Shown piece after piece: positions 44,861 through 53,156 of a stretch of DNA of 63,412 nt (position 1 is its first letter; every line of letters starts with the position of its first letter). Source of the DNA: Ralstonia sp. 25mfcol4.1. GTDB lineage: Bacteria > Pseudomonadota > Gammaproteobacteria > Burkholderiales > Burkholderiaceae. The position numbers were made by a program, and so were the translations under genes. The notes beneath the pieces are model-generated. The model saw nothing but the letters and a program-made list of their open reading frames with translations, had not been told where the DNA came from and did not search any database. Location of the stretch: assembly GCF_900104095.1 (NCBI RefSeq), contig NZ_FNJO01000017.1:1-63412 (forward strand). The letters are read 5' to 3'.

Positions 44861-45466
44861 ATGAAACCACGCAATCTCATCGCGATGTCAGCAGTCGTGC
44901 TGTGCGCGGGCGCGGCATATGCGCAGACAGGCACAGGCGTTGGTACCGGCGGCACAAGCGGGGGCACCGGCGGTTCGACGTCGCCCGGCGCGACGACGGT
45001 GCCGGGGGGTACGGGCTCCAACGCAGCCGGAAATCAGGCGGGCCAGCGTGGCCGCGCCAATCCGTCGAACCCAGGCAATCCATACGGCGCGCCGAATACG
45101 CGCCCAGGCACGGGGCCCACTGACGGCAGCAACTATGGCAGCGCGACGACGTCTCCAGGCATGCCTGCGACGCCGGGGACGCCAGGTACCGTGGGCAGGC
45201 CCGGCACACCGGGAACGCCGGGCGCACCAGGAACCCCCGGCAGGCCGGGTACTTCGAGCACGAACCCGGGCGACGGCCGGACTGATACGCCTACCGGCAT
45301 GCCGCCGGGAACAGGCATGACGCCGGGCGGACGCGTGCCGGGAAGCAGCACGGGAAGTGGCACCACGGGCACCGGCACCATGGGCGGCAGCACATCGGGT
45401 GGCGGGATGGGCGGCACCTCGGGTGGCGGCGCGGCGGGCGGTGGCGCCGGCGGTGGCGCGCGATAG
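44861..45466 (+). CDS. Exported collagen-like Gly-rich protein
   Basis: A 201-residue protein. The signal peptide (1-21, MKPRNLIAMSAVVLCAGAAY) is cleaved at AYAQ. The rest is almost entirely Gly, Thr, Pro, Ser and Ala. Residues about 98-135 contain collagen-like G-x-P triplets (ATPGTPGT, then RPGTPGTPGAPGTPGRPG). The C-terminus is Gly-only-like (GGGAAGGGAGGGAR). Bacterial collagen-like proteins form extended triple helices on the surface or in the matrix. The triplet tract here is short and interrupted, so fold is uncertain. It lies 20 bases upstream of the dehydrogenase gene on the same strand. Confidence 0.8.
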   Translation: MKPRNLIAMSAVVLCAGAAYAQTGTGVGTGGTSGGTGGSTSPGATTVPGGTGSNAAGNQAGQRGRANPSNPGNPYGAPNTRPGTGPTDGSNYGSATTSPGMPATPGTPGTVGRPGTPGTPGAPGTPGRPGTSSTNPGDGRTDTPTGMPPGTGMTPGGRVPGSSTGSGTTGTGTMGGSTSGGGMGGTSGGGAAGGGAGGGAR

Positions 45467-45486
45467 TCGGGACAAGGAGTGAAACC

Positions 45487-46248
45487 ATGAACCGGTTCCA
45501 GGACAAGGTCGTCATCGTGACAGGCGCGGGCTCGGGTATCGGCGCAGCGGCCGCCCGCAGGTTTGCATCCGAGGGTGCGGCCGTGGTGCTGGCAGGGCGC
45601 ACACTCGACAAGCTCGAACGGGTGGCCAGCGATCTGCCGAATGCGCAACACCTCGTACAGGTGACGGATGTGAGCCAGCTCGAACAGGTGGAAGCACTGG
45701 TCCGTGCCGCGGTGGATCGCTTCGGCAGGCTCGATGTCATGGTCAACAACGCCGGCGTGGCGCCTGAAGGCCGTGCGACGGAAGCGACGGTCGAGGATTG
45801 GCGCACGGTCATGGCGACCGACCTCGACGGGGTGTTCTTCGGCGCGCGGGCCGCGCTACCGCATCTGATACGCACCAAGGGCTGCATCGTCAATACCGCG
45901 TCGGTGTCGGGGCTCGGCGCCGACTGGAAGCTCTGCTTCTACAACGCGGCCAAGGGCGGCGTGGTCAATCTGACACGCGCGCTGGCGCTGGACTATGGCC
46001 GCGACGGCGTGCGCATCAACGCGGTGTGCCCCACGCTGACGCGCACCGACCTGACAGTCGACATGTTCAAGGACGAGGCGTTGCTCGACAAGTTTCGCGA
46101 GCGCATTGCGCTGGGACGCACGGCCGAACCGGACGATATCGCCGGGGCGATTGCCTTTCTGGCCAGCGACGATGCGCGCTACATCACGGGGGTGAACCTG
46201 CCCGTGGATGGCGGCCTGAGCGCGTCGAACGGCCAGCCGCCGCAGTAA
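45487..46248 (+). CDS. Short-chain dehydrogenase/reductase (SDR)
   Basis: A 253-residue classical SDR using NAD(P)H. The cofactor motif is T-G-A-G-S-G-I-G near residue 12, NNAG is near 89, and the catalytic Ser and Y-x3-K are in VNTASVSGLGADW and FYNAAKGG. The end, ITGVNLPVDGG, is typical of the family. Substrate is unknown. It starts 20 bases after the collagen-like gene and 7 bases before the flavodoxin-fold reductase gene, so the three probably form an operon continuing into BON and udgX. Confidence 0.93.
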   Translation: MNRFQDKVVIVTGAGSGIGAAAARRFASEGAAVVLAGRTLDKLERVASDLPNAQHLVQVTDVSQLEQVEALVRAAVDRFGRLDVMVNNAGVAPEGRATEATVEDWRTVMATDLDGVFFGARAALPHLIRTKGCIVNTASVSGLGADWKLCFYNAAKGGVVNLTRALALDYGRDGVRINAVCPTLTRTDLTVDMFKDEALLDKFRERIALGRTAEPDDIAGAIAFLASDDARYITGVNLPVDGGLSASNGQPPQ

Positions 46249-46255
46249 TCGAAAG

Positions 46256-47365
46256 ATGGCGGACCAGCAACGACCCGACGCCAACGCAGATGCCGCGCAG
46301 GACGTGCGCAAGGGGCAGGTCACCGCACAGATGCCTCGCGAGGCGTTCCGAGACCGTTTTCGCGCGCGGTTTTATGACCCCGCCTTCCGGGACGAGGACG
46401 CCGCGATCGACCGGCTCGAAGCCATCGCCTGGGATGCCTACCGCGCGGGGCGCAAGGCACCCGTGACCGCGAAGGCAGGTCCTGGCGCGGCCGATCCGGA
46501 CTACGACCTGTCGGTCGAATGGCGCCAGTCGCGCGATGCCGTGCGCGATGCGCAGCGCGAGCATGACGATCCTGCCAGCCCGTCGCGTGTGCTGCTGGTG
46601 GTCGGCGCGGCCAGGAATGACTACACCTGTCCCGGCGAGATGTCCAAATCGTGGCGCCTGGCCGGCATCGCGAGGGCAAGGATGGAAGCCCTGCGGATGA
46701 CTGTCGACACGCTGGACCTCAGTCTGCTGACGTCAGATCCAGACCGGCATATCCACCCCTGCAAGGGGTGTGTGTCCACGTCGATGCCGCTTTGTCACTG
46801 GCCCTGCAGTTGCTATCCGAACCATTCCCTGGGTCAGGTCAATGACTGGATGGCCGAGATCTATCCGCGCTGGGCCCGCGCGCATGGCGTGCTGATCGTG
46901 ACGCCCACCTACTGGTATCAGGCGACGAGCCCGCTGAAGCTGATGATGGACCGGCTGGTCTGCGCCGACGGCGGCAATCCCGATCCCAGCAGCACACATG
47001 GCAAGAAGGTGCCCGAAGCCAAGGCGCTGGAACTGCGTGGCTGGGACTATCCCAAGCACCTGGCGGGCCGCGTCTTCGGCGTGGTGGTGCATGGTGACGT
47101 GGCAGGCATCGAAGGCGTGCGCCGGTCGCTGTGCGACTGGCTGAACTGGATGGGGCTTCTCGAAGCCGGTCCCCAGGCGCAACTCGATCGCTTTATCGGG
47201 TACTACGCGCCCTATGCCACGTCGCACCGGTCGCTGGACACGGATGCCGGCGTGCAGAAGGAAGTTGAGAATGCTGCCGCTGCCGTGGCGCAGGCGGTCA
47301 CATTGCGCCGGCAGGGCAGGCTGCCTGCCGTGGGCGAAGACCTGAAGCCGCCGCGTCCGAAATAA
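46256..47365 (+). CDS. NAD(P)H-dependent FMN reductase, flavodoxin fold, with Cys-rich insert
   Basis: A 369-residue protein. Residues 1-105 are a charged N-terminal extension rich in Arg, Asp and Ala. From 110 a flavodoxin-like fold starts (RVLLVVGAARNDY), with the FMN-binding loop probably in IVTPTYWYQATSPLKLMMDR. Between strand 2 and that loop lies a Cys-rich segment C169-x2-C172-x7-C180-x3-C184-x-C186 (HPCKGCVSTSMPLCHWPCSC), which could bind zinc or an iron-sulfur cluster. Such a cysteine set is not part of the basic flavodoxin fold. It is 7 bases after the SDR gene. Confidence 0.85.
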   Translation: MADQQRPDANADAAQDVRKGQVTAQMPREAFRDRFRARFYDPAFRDEDAAIDRLEAIAWDAYRAGRKAPVTAKAGPGAADPDYDLSVEWRQSRDAVRDAQREHDDPASPSRVLLVVGAARNDYTCPGEMSKSWRLAGIARARMEALRMTVDTLDLSLLTSDPDRHIHPCKGCVSTSMPLCHWPCSCYPNHSLGQVNDWMAEIYPRWARAHGVLIVTPTYWYQATSPLKLMMDRLVCADGGNPDPSSTHGKKVPEAKALELRGWDYPKHLAGRVFGVVVHGDVAGIEGVRRSLCDWLNWMGLLEAGPQAQLDRFIGYYAPYATSHRSLDTDAGVQKEVENAAAAVAQAVTLRRQGRLPAVGEDLKPPRPK

Positions 47366-47438
47366 TCGGGCGGGCCCCCGGTGCGCACGGCACGCTTCTT
47401 GCGCCAGCCTGGATATCGGCAACCATGAGGAGCGGACC

Positions 47439-48080
47439 ATGTTCGACTTTTTGCGGCGGCACAGGCATGACCCTGCCGGTGAAAGATCCACGCGCGAAGC
47501 GTCACGCGATACCGGCTCGCAGTTCCGTGAGTCGTCTGGCGCCGAGAGCTGGCGCGCGAAGGCGCATCGCGACCGCGACCAGCGCCACGACGAGCCGGGC
47601 TATGGCGGCGCCGGATACTTTGGCAGCAGTGACGGCGGTGGCCAGTCATTCAACGGTGCCCAGCGCGTGTATCCCGGCGATCCCGGTTACCGCGCGCATC
47701 CCACGCATCCGGTCAATTCCGCGCGCATCGGGTCGGCGCGCCATGCCGGCCCGAAAAACTACCAGCGCGCCGACGACCTGATTCGGGACGATATCTGCGA
47801 GCGCCTGACCATGCACGATGGCGTCGACGTGTCAGACGTGTCAGTTGACGTGTCGGCCGGCGTCGTAACGCTGTCCGGCATGGTCGAGGACCGCTACGAA
47901 AAGCACCTGATCGAGGACATTGCCGATGATGTGTTCGGTGTGCAGGACGTCGAAAACCGCATCCGCGTGCAGCGTCGCGACTATCTCCACGACCGTCACG
48001 ATGGCCGGCTCGATGAGGGGGCTGCGTCCGAACGATCGGGATCCCCGGAGCGCTCGGAGCGAACCCTGAACCTGAGCTGA
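47439..48080 (+). CDS. BON-domain protein
   Basis: A 213-residue cytoplasmic protein from ATG 47439 with GAGGAGCG upstream. The first 105 residues are low in complexity and rich in Arg, Gly, His and Ser (MFDFLRRHRHDP, later YGGAGYFGSSDGGGQ). The BON domain (about 110-175) includes RADDLIRDDICERLTMHDGV and VSVDVSAGVVTLSGMVEDRY. A basic/acidic tail follows. It pairs with the other BON gene (43984-44541) to bracket the cluster. The next gene, udgX, starts 15 bases later. Confidence 0.85.
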   Translation: MFDFLRRHRHDPAGERSTREASRDTGSQFRESSGAESWRAKAHRDRDQRHDEPGYGGAGYFGSSDGGGQSFNGAQRVYPGDPGYRAHPTHPVNSARIGSARHAGPKNYQRADDLIRDDICERLTMHDGVDVSDVSVDVSAGVVTLSGMVEDRYEKHLIEDIADDVFGVQDVENRIRVQRRDYLHDRHDGRLDEGAASERSGSPERSERTLNLS

Positions 48081-48095
48081 CGATACAGAACCTGC

Positions 48096-48716
48096 ATGGC
48101 GGCGAAGCGAGACATCCCGATTGCCGATGCGGCGCACCTGAACGCCTGTCGGCGCTGCGACCTCTGGCATGACGCCACCCAGGCCGTGCCAGGCAAGGGG
48201 CCGGCTCACGCACCGCTGATGTTGGTCGGCGAGCAGCCCGGTAACGACGAGGACCTGCAAGGCGAGGCCTTTGTCGGGCCAGCGGGGCGCCTGCTCGACG
48301 AGGCGTTGGCGCGGGCCGGCGTGTTGCGCAGCGCGGTTTACGTGACCAATGCCGTCAAGCATTTCAAGTTCGAACTGCGCGGCAAGCGCCGCATGCACAA
48401 GACGCCAGGTCAGCTTGAAGTCGAGGCCTGCCACTTGTGGCTGGAGCGGGAAATCGCGCAGGTGCGCCCCAGAACCATCGTGGCGCTGGGCGCTACCGCA
48501 GCAGGATCGGTATTGCACCGGAAGCGCGTGACGCTGTCGCAACTGATGCGCGCACCCGTGACGTGCGACGACATGCTCGTGGTCGTGACGTACCACCCGT
48601 CGTTCGCCTTGCGCCAGCGGTCGTCCGAGGGGCGCGATGCGGCGCTGGACAAAATTGTGGCGAGCCTGCGCGAAGCGGCCCGCCTCGCCCATCTGGACGC
48701 CGCGCATACAGGCTGA
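48096..48716 (+). CDS. udgX: UdgX-type uracil-DNA glycosylase
   Basis: A 206-residue DNA-repair protein of the UDG superfamily, UdgX branch. The active-site motif G-E-Q-P-G (45-49) and the family insert K-R-R-M-H-K-T-P (97-104) are present. H101 aligns with the histidine that, in characterised UdgX, forms a covalent bond with the abasic sugar after uracil removal. N-terminal C18-x2-C21 and C112 are likely [4Fe-4S] ligands. The third motif is Y-H-P-S (166-169). The start is 15 bases after the BON gene stop, so it is probably co-transcribed. No stronger start is visible. Confidence 0.93.
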   Translation: MAAKRDIPIADAAHLNACRRCDLWHDATQAVPGKGPAHAPLMLVGEQPGNDEDLQGEAFVGPAGRLLDEALARAGVLRSAVYVTNAVKHFKFELRGKRRMHKTPGQLEVEACHLWLEREIAQVRPRTIVALGATAAGSVLHRKRVTLSQLMRAPVTCDDMLVVVTYHPSFALRQRSSEGRDAALDKIVASLREAARLAHLDAAHTG

Positions 48717-48754
48717 CCTGGCCGGGCGCCGCGCCGACCGGCCAGCCGTATCGC

Positions 48755-51001
48755 CTAGGCCGGAATCTTCATTGCATCGGGCCGTTGCCACCAGCGGTGT
48801 TGTCCCACGGCGTCGAGAAACGCCTGATGGGTCTTGGCATCCTCGCTTGCGCCGATCACCAGGCCGGGCCCGGCAAAGCCGCCCTGTATGCCCGCGCGCC
48901 GCGCGGCTTCGGCCACCAGCATCGCGCCGCTACCGCCGGCGCCCACTGCCTTGAAGTGCTTGTAGGCCTCGCTGACGAACAGCAGCGCGCGCGGATCGGG
49001 ATCGGCCGGCGGGTTCTTGCCGTCTGGCACGTAGACCGCATCGAACAGCACCGAGCCAACGGACGGGAGCGCATAGTCCACGGGCAGCACCGCGCCGCTT
49101 GCCGTGGTGACGCTGCTGGCGCGCGGGCCGACGATCTTCGCGCTGGCGCGCAGCCCTTCGGCCAGCGATTGCAGCGACTGGATCGCTGCATCGTCCACGC
49201 CATCGTTGACCAGCACCGCGATCTTGCGGCCGATGATGTCGCCCTTGGGCTGCGCGTCCAGGCTCAGCGCGGGCGATGTCTGCACGCCGTAGTCATTGAT
49301 CTGCACCGCCGGCCCCACTGGCTCCACGGCGATGCCCAGCTGCTGCGCCACCCCGTCTGCCAGTTCCTGCGCGATATGCACGATCTGCCCCACCACGCGC
49401 GAACGGATGGCCGGGTCCTGTACCTTGGACAGCTCGAAGCTGTAGGCGTCGATGATCTGCTGCTTTTCCACGTCGGACTGGCTGCGCCAGAACAGGTTGG
49501 CCTGCGAGAAGTGATCGGCAAACGTGTTGCTGCGCACGCGCGCCTTGACGGCGCCGTCCTCGGCCGGCGCCGGATAGTGACGGTAGGCGTCCTTGTCGCC
49601 GGCCAGGAACGGGCAGCCGCCACTGACCGAGTTCGGCTGATAGCTCTCCTTGCCCTGCACCACGGTCTGCCGCATGAATCCGTCGCGCTGGTTGTTGTGA
49701 ACCGGGCACAGCGGACGATTGATCGGCAGCTCGTGGAAGTTCGGGCCGCCCAGCCGGGTGATCTGCGTGTCGATGTACGAGAACAGGCGCGCCTGCAGCA
49801 GCGGATCGTTGGTGAAATCCATGCCGGGCAGCAGGTGTCCGGGGTGGAATGCCACCTGTTCGGTCTCGGCGAAGAAGTTGTCCGGGTTGCGGTTCAGCAC
49901 CATCCGCCCGATGCGCTTCACGGGTACTAGTTCCTCGGGAATGATCTTGGTCGGGTCCTGCAGGTCGAAGCCCAGCTTGAGCATGTCGGTTTCGGGCACC
50001 AGCTGCACGCCGAACTCATATTCGGGATACTGGCCCATCTCGATCGATTCCCAGAGGTCGCGCCGGTGGAAGTCGGGGTCCTTGCCATTGATCTTCAGCG
50101 CCTCGTCCCAGATCAGCGAATGGGCGCCGCCCACGGGCTTCCAGTGGTACTTGACCAGCGTGGCTTCGCCTCTGGCATTGATAAGCCGGAACGTGTGGAC
50201 GCCAAAGCCCTCCATGGTGCGGAAGCTGCGCGGAATGGCGCGGCCCGACATCGTCCACAGCACCATATGCATCGATTCAGGCTGCAGCGAGACGAAATCC
50301 CAGAACGTGTCGTGCGCTGACGCAGCCTGCGGAATCTCGTTATGCGGCTCCGGCTTCACCGAATGCACGAAGTCCGGAAACTTGATGCCGTCCTGGATGA
50401 AGAACACGGGAATGTTGTTGCCCACCAGGTCGAAATTGCCCTGGCGTGTATAGAACTTCGTGGCAAAGCCGCGCACGTCGCGCGCCAGGTCGGCCGACCC
50501 GCGCGAGCCCGCTACCGTCGAAAAGCGCACGAAGACCGGGGTCTTTTCGCCGACGCGCGTGAACAGCTCGGCGGTCGTGTAATCCTCGATCGACTCGAAC
50601 AGCTCGAAATAGCCGTGCGCCGCCGCGCCGCGCGCATGCACTACCCGTTCGGGGATGCGTTCATGATCGAAGTGCGTAATCTTTTCACGCAGGTGGAAAT
50701 CTTCCAGCAGTGTCGGGCCCCGCAAGCCAAGTTTCAGCGAGTCGTCGTCCTCGGGAATCTGCAGGCCCTGATTGGTGGTCAGCGTCTTGCCGGCGTTCGA
50801 TACGACGTTGCCGACGCTGGGAGAACCCAGCCGCTCCGGGCGGCCAGACAGGCGGTCAACCACAGCCTTTTCGTAGGTACCGTCCCGGTTGTTGCCAGAT
50901 GCGCGGTCCTGGCTAGGGTTGTTGCCGGAGTGCTGGGGCGTGGTCTGGCCCCCGCCATTCGACGGTGCGGCACTCGACTTTGGTGGTGACTGCTGGGGCA
51001 T
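48755..51001 (-). CDS. katE: Large-subunit monofunctional catalase (KatE/HPII type)
   Basis: A 748-residue heme catalase converting H2O2 to water and O2. The ATG at 51001 follows AAGGAGG. The N-terminal 75 residues are Ser/Gln/Asn-rich. The catalytic core has H122 (RVVHARGAAAHG), N195 (VGNNIPVFFIQD) and the proximal heme tyrosine in RLFSYIDTQ. The C-terminal 150 residues are the flavodoxin/DJ-1-like domain of HPII catalases (IAVLVNDGVDDAAIQSL). It is convergent with udgX and lies 108 bases after wspR on the same strand, with room for its own promoter. HPII enzymes are usually induced in stationary phase. Confidence 0.96.
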   Translation of the reverse strand: MPQQSPPKSSAAPSNGGGQTTPQHSGNNPSQDRASGNNRDGTYEKAVVDRLSGRPERLGSPSVGNVVSNAGKTLTTNQGLQIPEDDDSLKLGLRGPTLLEDFHLREKITHFDHERIPERVVHARGAAAHGYFELFESIEDYTTAELFTRVGEKTPVFVRFSTVAGSRGSADLARDVRGFATKFYTRQGNFDLVGNNIPVFFIQDGIKFPDFVHSVKPEPHNEIPQAASAHDTFWDFVSLQPESMHMVLWTMSGRAIPRSFRTMEGFGVHTFRLINARGEATLVKYHWKPVGGAHSLIWDEALKINGKDPDFHRRDLWESIEMGQYPEYEFGVQLVPETDMLKLGFDLQDPTKIIPEELVPVKRIGRMVLNRNPDNFFAETEQVAFHPGHLLPGMDFTNDPLLQARLFSYIDTQITRLGGPNFHELPINRPLCPVHNNQRDGFMRQTVVQGKESYQPNSVSGGCPFLAGDKDAYRHYPAPAEDGAVKARVRSNTFADHFSQANLFWRSQSDVEKQQIIDAYSFELSKVQDPAIRSRVVGQIVHIAQELADGVAQQLGIAVEPVGPAVQINDYGVQTSPALSLDAQPKGDIIGRKIAVLVNDGVDDAAIQSLQSLAEGLRASAKIVGPRASSVTTASGAVLPVDYALPSVGSVLFDAVYVPDGKNPPADPDPRALLFVSEAYKHFKAVGAGGSGAMLVAEAARRAGIQGGFAGPGLVIGASEDAKTHQAFLDAVGQHRWWQRPDAMKIPA

Positions 51002-51109
51002 GGCGCGGCCTCCTTGTGCGTACGGATACGTTTGTGGAACCGTTCGTACTGCAGTTTGCATGCCATGCGCTTGCGCTGCCGGGCGCTGCCGGCGGCAGCG
51101 TGGGGCGAT

Positions 51110-52120
51110 TTACCCCATCACCACCTGGTTGCGGCCGTTGCGCTTGGCCTGGTACAGACCGGTATCGGCCGCCTCGACCAGCCGGCTGAAGTTGCCGTCG
51201 CTGTCCGGCACGATCACCGCACCGCCGATGCTGACCGTCACGAAGCCGCCGGTGGGCGACCCGCTGTGCGCAATGCGCAGCGTCTCGATCGACCGGCGCA
51301 CCTTCTCGGCCAGCAGGCGTGCGCCGCCGGGCGATGTCGCCGGCAGGATCATCGAGAACTCCTCGCCGCCGAACCGCGCGGGCAGGTCCGCCGGCCGGGC
51401 GCAGTTCTCCCGGATCACGGTGGCCACGCGGCGCAGCACCTCATCGCCCGCCACGTGCCCGTAGGTGTCGTTGTAGGCCTTGAAGGCATCGACGTCGATC
51501 ATCAGCAGCGCCAGTTGCGTCTGCTCGCGCTGGGCGCGCTTCCACTCGGCGCCCAGGTATTCATCGAAATAGCGCCGGTTGGACAGCCCGGTCAGGCCAT
51601 CGGAATTGGTCAGGCGCTGCAGCTCCAGGTTGGTCTCCAGCAGCTGCTGCTGGCTCTGGCGCAGCGCGCGGTAGGCTTCGTCGCGCTGCAGCAGGTTCAG
51701 GTACGAGCGCGAGTGATAGCGGATGCGCGCCACCAGTTCGATGGTGTCGGGCAGCTTGACCAGGTAGTCGTTGGCCCCGGCGGCGAACGCCGCGCTCTTC
51801 ATCGTGGGCTCTTCCTTGGTGGACAGCACGATGATCGGAATATCGCGCGTACCGGCGTTCTCGCGATAGCGGCGCACCAGCGTCAGCCCGTCGGTGCCGG
51901 GCATGACAAGATCCTGCAGGATCACGGTGGGCTGCGTGCGCTCCGCCACCGCCACCGCTTCCTCCGGGCTGGCGCAATAGTGGAAGTCGATATCGGCCTC
52001 GCCGGCCAGCGCGCGGCGGATGGCTTCGCCGATGATGGCCTGGTCATCGACCAGCAGCACCATGGCCAGGTATTCGTTGCCGGCGGCCGACGGATTGGCC
52101 GGATTCCCAAGTCTAGGCAT
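51110..52120 (-). CDS. wspR: WspR, diguanylate cyclase response regulator
   Basis: A 336-residue output protein of the Wsp surface-sensing system. The receiver domain has phospho-acceptor D70 in LQDLVMPG, the same position as in Pseudomonas WspR. The GGDEF domain carries G-G-E-E-F at 251-255. The inhibitory c-di-GMP site R242-x-x-D245 (ARPADLPARF) precedes it. Phosphorylation by WspE makes it cluster and synthesise c-di-GMP, promoting biofilm formation. It starts 4 bases after the wspF stop and is the last gene of the operon. Confidence 0.95.
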   Translation of the reverse strand: MPRLGNPANPSAAGNEYLAMVLLVDDQAIIGEAIRRALAGEADIDFHYCASPEEAVAVAERTQPTVILQDLVMPGTDGLTLVRRYRENAGTRDIPIIVLSTKEEPTMKSAAFAAGANDYLVKLPDTIELVARIRYHSRSYLNLLQRDEAYRALRQSQQQLLETNLELQRLTNSDGLTGLSNRRYFDEYLGAEWKRAQREQTQLALLMIDVDAFKAYNDTYGHVAGDEVLRRVATVIRENCARPADLPARFGGEEFSMILPATSPGGARLLAEKVRRSIETLRIAHSGSPTGGFVTVSIGGAVIVPDSDGNFSRLVEAADTGLYQAKRNGRNQVVMG

Positions 52121-52124
52121 TCCC

Positions 52125-53156
52125 TTACCCCTTGTTTCTTGTGGTCCCCAGTCCGCCGAAGGCCCGGATCAGCCGGGGTGCGATGCGTGGCAACGGCAGG
52201 ATCTCGCTCGCCGCGCCGAGCGTGGCGGCGGCCTTTGGCATGCCATAGACGGCACTGGTGGCCTGGTCTTGCGCGATGGTCAGGAAGCCACGCTCGCGCA
52301 TGGCCTTCAGGCCCTGCGCGCCGTCGCGGCCCATGCCGGTCAACAGCACGCCCATGGCCTCGCCGCGCCAGTGCTCCACCACGCTTTCGAAGAACACGTC
52401 GATAGACGGACGGTACAGATAGTCGCCCGGTTCGGGCGTGTAGGCCATCCGCGTGCCGGCGACCAGCCGCAGATGATCGTTGGTGCCGGCCAGCAGCACG
52501 GTGCCAGGCTGCGGCGTTTCGCCGGCGCGCGCGATGCGTACCCGCAGCGGGCTTTGCGCGTCGAGCCATTCGGCCATGCCCTGCGCGAAGGCCTCGTCCA
52601 CGTGCTGCACGGCCACCACCGCCGCGCCGAACCCGGCGGGCAGGGCACCCAGCAGCGTGGCCAGCGCAGCCGGGCCGCCGGCCGACGCGCCGATCGCCAC
52701 CAGCCGTGGCGCGGCGGGTCCCGACGCGGCTGCCGCCAGTGCATGCGGCGCCTGGGCGCGGCCCGCCAGCAGCCGGCCGATATTACGGATCTTGCGCAGC
52801 AGCGGGCCTGCGGCGAGCGTGGCGTCCGACTGGGTCAGCGTTGGCGTGTCGACCGCGTCGATCGCGCCTTGCCCCATGGCGTCGAACACCTGGTTGGCAT
52901 TGCGGCCCAGGTCCATCGTCACGACCACGATTGCGCACGGCGTGGCCGCCATGATTCGGCGCGTGGCCTCCACGCCGTCCATCACGGGCATCAGCAGGTC
53001 CATCAGGATCAGGTCGGGCGTCTGGCTGGCGGCCATCTGCACGCCCTGTTCGCCGTTGCCGGCGACCCAGACGATTTCAAGCGATGTGTCGAGTGCCAGC
53101 GCGCGGCGCAGTGCGGCCACGGCCAGTGCGGAGTCGTTGACGATGCCGATCTTCAT
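52125..53156 (-). CDS. wspF: WspF, CheB-type methylesterase
   Basis: A 343-residue response-regulator methylesterase that removes receptor methyl groups and damps Wsp signalling. The receiver has the phospho-acceptor D53 in LMDLLMPVMDG. The catalytic triad is S158 (GASAGG), H185 (AVQHVD) and an Asp near residue 281 (LTGMGRDGAQG). Loss of wspF in Pseudomonas gives wrinkly, constantly c-di-GMP-high cells. The start overlaps the wspE stop (ATGA). Confidence 0.95.
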   Translation of the reverse strand: MKIGIVNDSALAVAALRRALALDTSLEIVWVAGNGEQGVQMAASQTPDLILMDLLMPVMDGVEATRRIMAATPCAIVVVTMDLGRNANQVFDAMGQGAIDAVDTPTLTQSDATLAAGPLLRKIRNIGRLLAGRAQAPHALAAAASGPAAPRLVAIGASAGGPAALATLLGALPAGFGAAVVAVQHVDEAFAQGMAEWLDAQSPLRVRIARAGETPQPGTVLLAGTNDHLRLVAGTRMAYTPEPGDYLYRPSIDVFFESVVEHWRGEAMGVLLTGMGRDGAQGLKAMRERGFLTIAQDQATSAVYGMPKAAATLGAASEILPLPRIAPRLIRAFGGLGTTRNKG

